From the NCBI GenBank assembly GCA_035621215.1, contig CP141729.1, forward strand, positions 3,155,925-3,219,924: DNA of 64,000 bases, read 5' to 3'. Made by a program: the position numbers and the translations under genes. Of this stretch, positions 59,878-64,000 are shown in pieces; position 1 is the first letter of the stretch; each line of letters begins with the position of its first letter. The stretch comes from Oscillospiraceae bacterium MB08-C2-2. GTDB lineage: Bacteria; Bacillota; Clostridia; Oscillospirales; Ruminococcaceae. The notes under the pieces were generated by a model. It was given only the letters and a program-made list of their open reading frames with translations, made no database searches and was not told where the DNA came from.

Positions 59878-60762
59878 ATGAAAATTGGATTTATCGGGCT
59901 TGGAATTATGGGCAAGCCCATGGCAAAAAACCTGATTAAAGCAGGATATGCGTTGACCGTGTTTGACGTAGTGAAAGAAAGTGTGGATGATGTTGCCGCC
60001 GCCGGAGCCAATGTGGGTGCATCCCCCAAAGATGTGGCCGCCGCTTCTGATGTAGTTATCACCATGCTGCCAAACTCTCCCCATGTCAAAACAGTTGTGT
60101 GTGGTGAGAATGGTGTTCTGGAAGGCGCAAAACCAGGGCTTATTTTGGTTGACATGTCTTCGATCGCCCCGCTAACCTCCACCGAGGTTGAAAAAGCCTG
60201 TGCGGAAAAGGGCGTTAAAATGATAGATGCTCCTGTTTCTGGCGGCGAACCCAAAGCGATTGACGGAACCCTTGCCATTATGGTAGGCGGCGAAGAAGCT
60301 GTTTTGGAAACCGTAAAACCTATTCTGCTAAAAATGGGTGCAAGCGCTGTATACTGCGGAAAAATTGGCGCAGGCAACACGACAAAGCTTGCCAACCAAA
60401 TTATAGTGGCAGTGAACATTGCAGCTGTGGCAGAGGCATATACCCTTGCCAAAAAAGCAGGAGTAGACCCCGCCCTTGTCTTTGACGCAATCAAAGGTGG
60501 GCTTGCGGGCTCCACTGTTATGAATGCCAAATCGCCCATGATGCTGGATAGCAATTTTAAACCCGGCTTTAAGGTTGACCTGCACATCAAAGATTTGGGC
60601 AATGCCCTGGATACCGGCCACAATGTTGGTTCGCCGCTCCCGCTTACGGCATCTGTTATGGAAATGATGCAAACCCTGCGTGCCGACGAATGCGGACAGG
60701 ATGACCACAGTGCACTTGCCAAATACTATGCAAAAGTTTCGGGAACCAAAATCGGGAAATAA
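59878..60762 (+). CDS. garR: 2-hydroxy-3-oxopropionate (tartronate semialdehyde) reductase
   Basis: A 294-residue enzyme that reduces tartronate semialdehyde to D-glycerate with NAD(P)H. It belongs to the beta-hydroxyacid dehydrogenase family: dinucleotide motif GFIGLGIMGKPMAKNL, substrate-binding DAPVSGGEPKAIDGTLAIM near residue 118, catalytic Lys in GAGNTTKLANQ near residue 170, and LHIKDLGNALDT near 240. As recalled, it follows E. coli GarR closely throughout. It lies downstream of transketolase and is followed by an SDR and a glycerate kinase remnant, which supports a glycerate-producing route. Other members act on 3-hydroxyisobutyrate or sulfolactaldehyde, but GarR fits best. Confidence 0.9.
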   Translation: MKIGFIGLGIMGKPMAKNLIKAGYALTVFDVVKESVDDVAAAGANVGASPKDVAAASDVVITMLPNSPHVKTVVCGENGVLEGAKPGLILVDMSSIAPLTSTEVEKACAEKGVKMIDAPVSGGEPKAIDGTLAIMVGGEEAVLETVKPILLKMGASAVYCGKIGAGNTTKLANQIIVAVNIAAVAEAYTLAKKAGVDPALVFDAIKGGLAGSTVMNAKSPMMLDSNFKPGFKVDLHIKDLGNALDTGHNVGSPLPLTASVMEMMQTLRADECGQDDHSALAKYYAKVSGTKIGK

Positions 60763-60828
60763 ACCATATGACATGATGACAGCGGGGGCAGTTTTAATGG
60801 CTGTCCCCGCTTAAGGGAGAAATGTATA

Positions 60829-61638
60829 ATGGGTATTGCAGAAAATTTGCTCCAGATGTTCTCACTTGAAGGCAAAACGGTACTGTTTACAGGAGCCGGC
60901 GGCGGAATTGGCGGAGAGCTTGCCTCTGCGCTTGCAGGTGCTGGGGCTTCTGTTGTGCTGTGCGATATCAACGCAGAGGCACTGGAAAAACGCAAAAAAC
61001 TCATTGAAGACGCAGGCGGAAAAGCGTCAGCTGTTTTTCTTGATGTTACAAAGCGGGAGAGCATTGACACCGCCGTAAAATTTGCCGCGGCCCAATTCGG
61101 TGGAATCGATATACTCGTAAACTGCGCAGGAATTAACAAACGAGAAGGTCTGGCGGATGTTGATGAAGCTACTTACGACAGAATTATGGCGATTAACCTC
61201 AAAGGCGCTTTTTTTGTTGCGCAGGCGGTTGCCCCTTATATGAAAGAGAAAAACCATGGCAGCATCATCAACATTGGCTCGCACAACACCGGGCCTATTC
61301 TTGGTGGGTGTTCTGTTTATGGTGCAACAAAATGCGGGCTTCTTTCTCTCACGCGCTCCATGGCAGTGGAATGGGCAAAATACAACATCCGTGCCAACTG
61401 CATCAGCCCCGGGCATATCAAAACCGACCTGACCACGGTGACTTGGGCGCACCCTACACGCAGCAAATATTTGCTGGACCGCATTGCCCTTAACCGCCCA
61501 GGCTATCCCGAAGATATCGCGGGGGTGTGCTTGCTTCTCGCTTCGGACGCTTCCTCCTACATCACCGGCTGCGAATACCGTGTTGATGGCGGTTGTGTTT
61601 GCGGTGGGCAGCCATGGGATTATGACACGAACTTTTAG
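60829..61638 (+). CDS. SDR-family oxidoreductase, gluconate 5-dehydrogenase-like
   Basis: A 269-residue short-chain dehydrogenase. The cofactor motif TGAGGGIGGELA (about 20-31), an Asp after the second strand (LCDINAEAL) suggesting NAD, NCAGINKRE near residue 95, the catalytic Tyr/Lys YGATKCG near residue 164 with Ser in NIGSHN near 150, and the SPGHIKTDL loop are all present. It resembles gluconate 5-dehydrogenases and keto-deoxygluconate dehydrogenases, which act on the carbon next to the terminal CH2OH of a sugar acid. The ATG follows AAGGGAGA. Confidence 0.88.
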   Translation: MGIAENLLQMFSLEGKTVLFTGAGGGIGGELASALAGAGASVVLCDINAEALEKRKKLIEDAGGKASAVFLDVTKRESIDTAVKFAAAQFGGIDILVNCAGINKREGLADVDEATYDRIMAINLKGAFFVAQAVAPYMKEKNHGSIINIGSHNTGPILGGCSVYGATKCGLLSLTRSMAVEWAKYNIRANCISPGHIKTDLTTVTWAHPTRSKYLLDRIALNRPGYPEDIAGVCLLLASDASSYITGCEYRVDGGCVCGGQPWDYDTNF

Positions 61639-61732
61639 CCGCGCCCGATCAAATTAGGTGCGGGCATCAAGTTAGCAAGCCCGCCTTCTTTTAAAAAACA
61701 GGCTGCGCCTTGGGTGACTGTAAACTGGAGGT

Positions 61733-61879
61733 TTGACACATAAAGAAGTTCTTGTTGATTCCTTTAAGGGAACAAAGAGCTCTTTGGAAATTTGTGGTAT
61801 AATGGAAGCCGCAATCCAAATACACTCTCCCAAAGCGAAAATTGTATCAATTCCTGTGGTCGATGGCGATGAAGAATGA
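61733..61879 (+). pseudogene. Glycerate kinase, truncated to its first 48 codons
   Basis: A short frame with TTG start at 61733 right behind CTGGAGGT. It reads VLVDSFKGTKSSLEICGIME and later IVSIPVVDGDEE before TGA, against the glycerate 2-kinase N-terminus (PDSFKGS..., then MADGGEG). Full-length enzymes have about 380 residues, so over 85 percent is missing; a terminator follows directly. Its place after garR is where a glycerate kinase would be expected. The truncation means phosphorylation of glycerate must be done by a gene elsewhere. Confidence 0.8.
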
Positions 61880-61898
61880 TCGTTGATTAAAGATAAAA

Positions 61899-61946
61899 AT
61901 ATATTAAGGCCCTGTGCTGGAACACCTGCACAGGGCCTTAATATAT
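61899..61946. terminator. Terminator at the end of the cargo operon
   Basis: A perfect 19-base stem (ATATATTAAGGCCCTGTGC with its complement) and a ten-base loop. It ends the plus-strand operon and overlaps the last codons of the convergent small gene, for which it may also serve. Confidence 0.85.
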
Positions 61947-62150
61947 CTTATGGGTGCTTGGTTTGCAACTATATGCATCAATTAAACGATCGATCACTTC
62001 CTGCTTTTCAAAAATCTCCAAATGACTGTCAGTTAACTTGCTCTTGATCTGAGAGAGATAGAATTTGTGCACTTCATTTAAAATTTGCTGAGTGGACTTT
62101 TTCCCCGTGTAATGGAGTATTATGTTGAAAGGGGCACTTCTTGGGGCCAT
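61938..62150 (-). CDS. Small protein divergent from the recombinase; candidate directionality factor
   Basis: A 70-residue protein (ATG 62150 behind TAGGAGGG) beginning MAPRSAPFNIILHYTGKKST and continuing with helices (LNEVHKFYLSQIKSKLTDSHLE, VIDRLIDAYS). The RSAPFNII-type start recurs in small proteins encoded near serine recombinases in Clostridia, as far as I recall. Its divergence from the recombinase and small, charged, helical nature fit a recombination directionality factor or DNA-binding regulator; neither is proved. Its stop lies within the terminator hairpin. Confidence 0.65.
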   Translation of the reverse strand: MAPRSAPFNIILHYTGKKSTQQILNEVHKFYLSQIKSKLTDSHLEIFEKQEVIDRLIDAYSCKPSTHKIY

Positions 62151-62278
62151 ATCATCCCTCCTACAACACATTTATATGAAGGGATGGCTTGACCTTATTA
62201 TTGCAATCGAAATTTCGCTATACATCTCCATTATGAACCGAATGATGAACAAGGGCTGAGGATGGAAAGAGGTCTGCT
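62151..62278 (+). promoter_or_regulatory. Divergent control region of the recombinase and small gene
   Basis: 128 bases. The plus strand has TTATTATT near 62196 and CTATACAT at 62218-62225, spaced about as a sigma-E-type mother-cell promoter (consensus roughly ATA and CATACA). This is a weak match by eye; no good housekeeping promoter was seen. The recombinase ribosome site GAAAGAGG lies just before ATG 62279. Confidence 0.3.
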
Positions 62279-63925
62279 ATGAGTTGCTTTTTTATATATT
62301 CGAGAAAATCCAAGTTCACTGGTAAGGGTGAATCAGTTGAGAATCAGGTAGAGATGTGCAGAGGATATCTTGAACGTCAATTTGGCGATCTATCGGGTCA
62401 CCAGATAGAGGTATTTGAAGATGAAGGGTTTTCAGGCAAGAATCTATCCAGACCGGAATTTCAACGAATGATGGGCTTAGCGCAAAAGGGAGGCTGCGAT
62501 TATATCGTTTGCTATCGGCTGGACAGAATCAGCCGCAGCGTCAGCGACTTTTCCAACCTGATTGAAAGCCTTTCCAAACTATCGATTTCCTTTATCTGCA
62601 TTAAGGAGCAATTTGATACATCTACCCCGATGGGCAGGGCAATGATGTACATAGCATCCGTATTTGCTCAATTAGAACGGGAAACCATTGCTGAACGAAT
62701 TCGTGATAATTTGCAATTGCTGGCACGCACTGGTCGATGGCTGGGGGGCATAACACCATTAGGGTACGAGTCCCAAAAAGTTTCAAGTAATACGATTGAC
62801 GGTAAAGAAAAAACACTGTTTAAACTCTCCCCTATAAAGGAGGAGCAGGAACAGGTGGAGTTAATCTTTAGGCTGTTTATGGATGTTCACTCACTAACAA
62901 AAGTGGAAACCTATCTGCTTCAACATCATATAAAAACGCGGAACGGCAAAGACTTTAATTCACGGGCGATAAGAGAAATATTGCTCAATCCGGTTTACTG
63001 TGTAGCTGATTACGACGCTTATCAATATTTTGTAAAGCAGGAGACTGACTTGTGCTGTGAATCAGAGGCCTTCGATGGAAAACATGGGATAGCCGTATAT
63101 AACCGTACAAAAAATGATGGTGACAGACAAATTAAGACCTCGGTGACAGATTGGGTCATTACAGTCGGAAAACATAAGGGATTTATCAAAAGCGAGGATT
63201 GGATTAAAGTACAGAAGCTAATGGAACTGAATAAACCTAGGATTTGTGCCAAAAGCGTAAAAAATGAAATCTCTCTGCTGAGCGGTCTGCTTGTATGCAA
63301 GCACTGTGGCTCATATCTGAGGCCTCTCACAAACACCCATTCTCAGCGCAATTCGGAGGGGAATCAAACTTTTGCCTACAAATGTGAACTGAAAAGGAAA
63401 AGCAAGAAGCAACGATGCGATATACCGAATGTAAATGGTAACACCTTAGACAAAATGGTATGTGAGGAAGTATTAAGCTTTGATATAGATGGTTCATGGA
63501 TGAAGGATAAGCTGAAATCTTTGAGGCAGCAAATGAACAGCTCCAATTCATTGGCACAAACTCAGGCCAATGTTCTCAATGAACGTCTGGTACAAATACA
63601 ACAAGATATGAATACTTGCCTAAATGTATTTGCAACTAGAAATGTAAGCGACGATATAGTAGCAATAGCCAATGAGCAAATGAAAAAATATCTAGATGAT
63701 AAAGCAGCGGTTGAACACCGGCTGTTTGAACTGAAAGAAGAAATCAAGATATCCAGCAGTTTTGGCGATCAGGCAGCTATTCTTACAACTGCGCTAAGAA
63801 CATTTAATAACACATTCCATAGGGCATCTGTACATGAAAAGAGGCTATTTCTTCGAGCAATCATTGAAAAAATAGAATGGGATGGCAAAGACATACATAT
63901 TTTTTTATTTGGCGAGTCGGCGTAG
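62279..63925 (+). CDS. spoIVCA: Large serine recombinase, sigK element excisionase (SpoIVCA-like)
   Basis: A 548-residue large serine recombinase. The catalytic domain (about 1-150) opens with FFIYSRKSKFTGKGESVENQ, where Ser11 of YSRKS is the nucleophile, then YRLDRISRSVSDFSNLIE and MGRAMMYIASVFAQLERETIAERI. The recombinase domain spans about 165-270, and a zinc-ribbon domain follows (CKHCGSYLRP near residue 340, later two Cys near 368 and 379). The C-terminal third is coiled-coil rich (about 410-500), as in this family. It lies next to the right attachment site and is convergent with the N-terminal half of sigK, as spoIVCA is in B. subtilis. The sigK assignment rests on this context. Confidence 0.92.
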   Translation: MSCFFIYSRKSKFTGKGESVENQVEMCRGYLERQFGDLSGHQIEVFEDEGFSGKNLSRPEFQRMMGLAQKGGCDYIVCYRLDRISRSVSDFSNLIESLSKLSISFICIKEQFDTSTPMGRAMMYIASVFAQLERETIAERIRDNLQLLARTGRWLGGITPLGYESQKVSSNTIDGKEKTLFKLSPIKEEQEQVELIFRLFMDVHSLTKVETYLLQHHIKTRNGKDFNSRAIREILLNPVYCVADYDAYQYFVKQETDLCCESEAFDGKHGIAVYNRTKNDGDRQIKTSVTDWVITVGKHKGFIKSEDWIKVQKLMELNKPRICAKSVKNEISLLSGLLVCKHCGSYLRPLTNTHSQRNSEGNQTFAYKCELKRKSKKQRCDIPNVNGNTLDKMVCEEVLSFDIDGSWMKDKLKSLRQQMNSSNSLAQTQANVLNERLVQIQQDMNTCLNVFATRNVSDDIVAIANEQMKKYLDDKAAVEHRLFELKEEIKISSSFGDQAAILTTALRTFNNTFHRASVHEKRLFLRAIIEKIEWDGKDIHIFLFGESA

Positions 63926-63941
63926 CAAGGTGTTCGGTGAT

Positions 63942-64000
63942 TTACCACTGCATCGTATACTTGCGATATCGCACCAAGAGTCTTATCGCGTTTTCAATAC
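63942..64000 (-). pseudogene. sigK: sigK N-terminal half, last codons (partial at window edge)
   Basis: On the minus strand the edge reads IENAIRLLVRYRKYTMQW and a stop. IEN(A)I matches the end of sigma-K region 2 (RCIENEI...), after which the reading turns to unrelated residues supplied by the element. This is the expected 3' end of the N-terminal sigK half (spoIVCB-like). The recombinase stop lies 16 bases away. Most of the half is outside the window. Confidence 0.75.
63991..64000. other. Right attachment site core of the sigK intervening element
   Basis: ttttcaatac, identical to 50583-50592. It is cut by the window end, so the full length of the repeat cannot be read; outside bases may extend the match. 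Confidence 0.8.

Larger units (their letters stand above)
50583..64000. mobile_element. skin-like sigK intervening element
   Basis: The element lies between the two halves of sigK. It is bounded by a 10-bp repeat, has a large serine recombinase next to the right end transcribed toward the N-terminal half of sigK, and a divergently transcribed small protein. Known skin elements have the same plan, with excision only in the mother cell. The repeat-to-repeat length is 13,408 bp. The cargo is a GntR-controlled transporter and sugar-acid pathway rather than structural phage genes. The right border lies exactly at the window end, so the N-terminal sigK half itself is not visible. Confidence 0.85.

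Noticed and set aside
59878..60762. Sulfolactaldehyde reductase (YihU type) of a sulfo-transketolase pathway
   Set aside because: A split transketolase beside a beta-hydroxyacid dehydrogenase recalls that pathway, but the reductase follows GarR closely and the required isomerases are absent.
1..64000. CRISPR arrays, rRNA genes, restriction-modification or phage structural genes
   Set aside because: No regularly spaced repeats, conserved rRNA segments or relevant protein motifs were seen; the only mobile-type genes are the recombinase and its small neighbour.

Overview
The window looks like chromosome from a spore-forming member of the Clostridia, probably Oscillospiraceae/Ruminococcaceae. 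Evidence: the Gram-positive S10-spc-alpha ribosomal order with a zinc-type S14 and a KOW protein between map and infA, many TTG/GTG starts behind strong AGGAGG sites, spore-coat genes, RecD2, QueT behind a preQ1 riboswitch, and a split sporulation sigma factor sigK. This assignment is inferred from gene content; no database was searched.

Layout. 1-15.4 kb: the ribosomal protein super-operon from the last codons of rpsJ to rplQ, with secY, adk, map, infA and rpoA. 15.7-21.8 kb: housekeeping genes (peptide-binding lipoprotein, NUDIX hydrolase, M14 peptidase, ruvX, histidine phosphatase, queT, AEC transporter). 22-27.1 kb: a small membrane protein, a hairpin-rich gap, recD2, comF and an mreB-family gene. 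27.2-34.2 kb: a regulator with a degenerate sigma-54-type AAA+ domain, behind a promoter flanked by two copies of a GTATCA-N3-TGATAC palindrome, then a complete LIV-type ABC transporter operon. 34.5-50.2 kb: spore-coat pair, MscS channel, galactokinase, radical SAM protein, nth-rlmH-MBL hydrolase, murA, esterase, diguanylate cyclase, fructose-6-phosphate aldolase-like protein, HAD phosphatase and UroD-family protein.

50.2-64 kb: the most interesting part. At 50216-50572 (minus) lies only the C-terminal portion of sigK. At the extreme right edge, minus-strand codons read IENAIR, the same place in sigK, followed by a stop. A 10-bp direct repeat (ttttcaatac, 50583-50592 and 63991-64000) lies at the two break points, and a large serine recombinase (62279-63925) sits beside the right one. 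This is the arrangement of a skin (sigK intervening) element, here with a 13,408-bp repeat-to-repeat unit; recombination at the repeat would restore IENEILMHFR in frame.

Instead of ordinary phage genes the element carries a GntR/FCD regulator with its own palindromic operator, a second LIV-type ABC transporter, a zinc alcohol dehydrogenase, a split transketolase, a tartronate-semialdehyde reductase (garR type), a gluconate-5-dehydrogenase-like SDR and a truncated glycerate kinase. I infer a sugar-acid catabolic pathway in which transketolase acts on a keto-acid sugar to give tartronate semialdehyde, then glycerate. The sporulation-linked element would thus carry a vegetative catabolic operon that is lost from the mother cell when sigK is rebuilt. 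No tRNA, rRNA or CRISPR array was seen.
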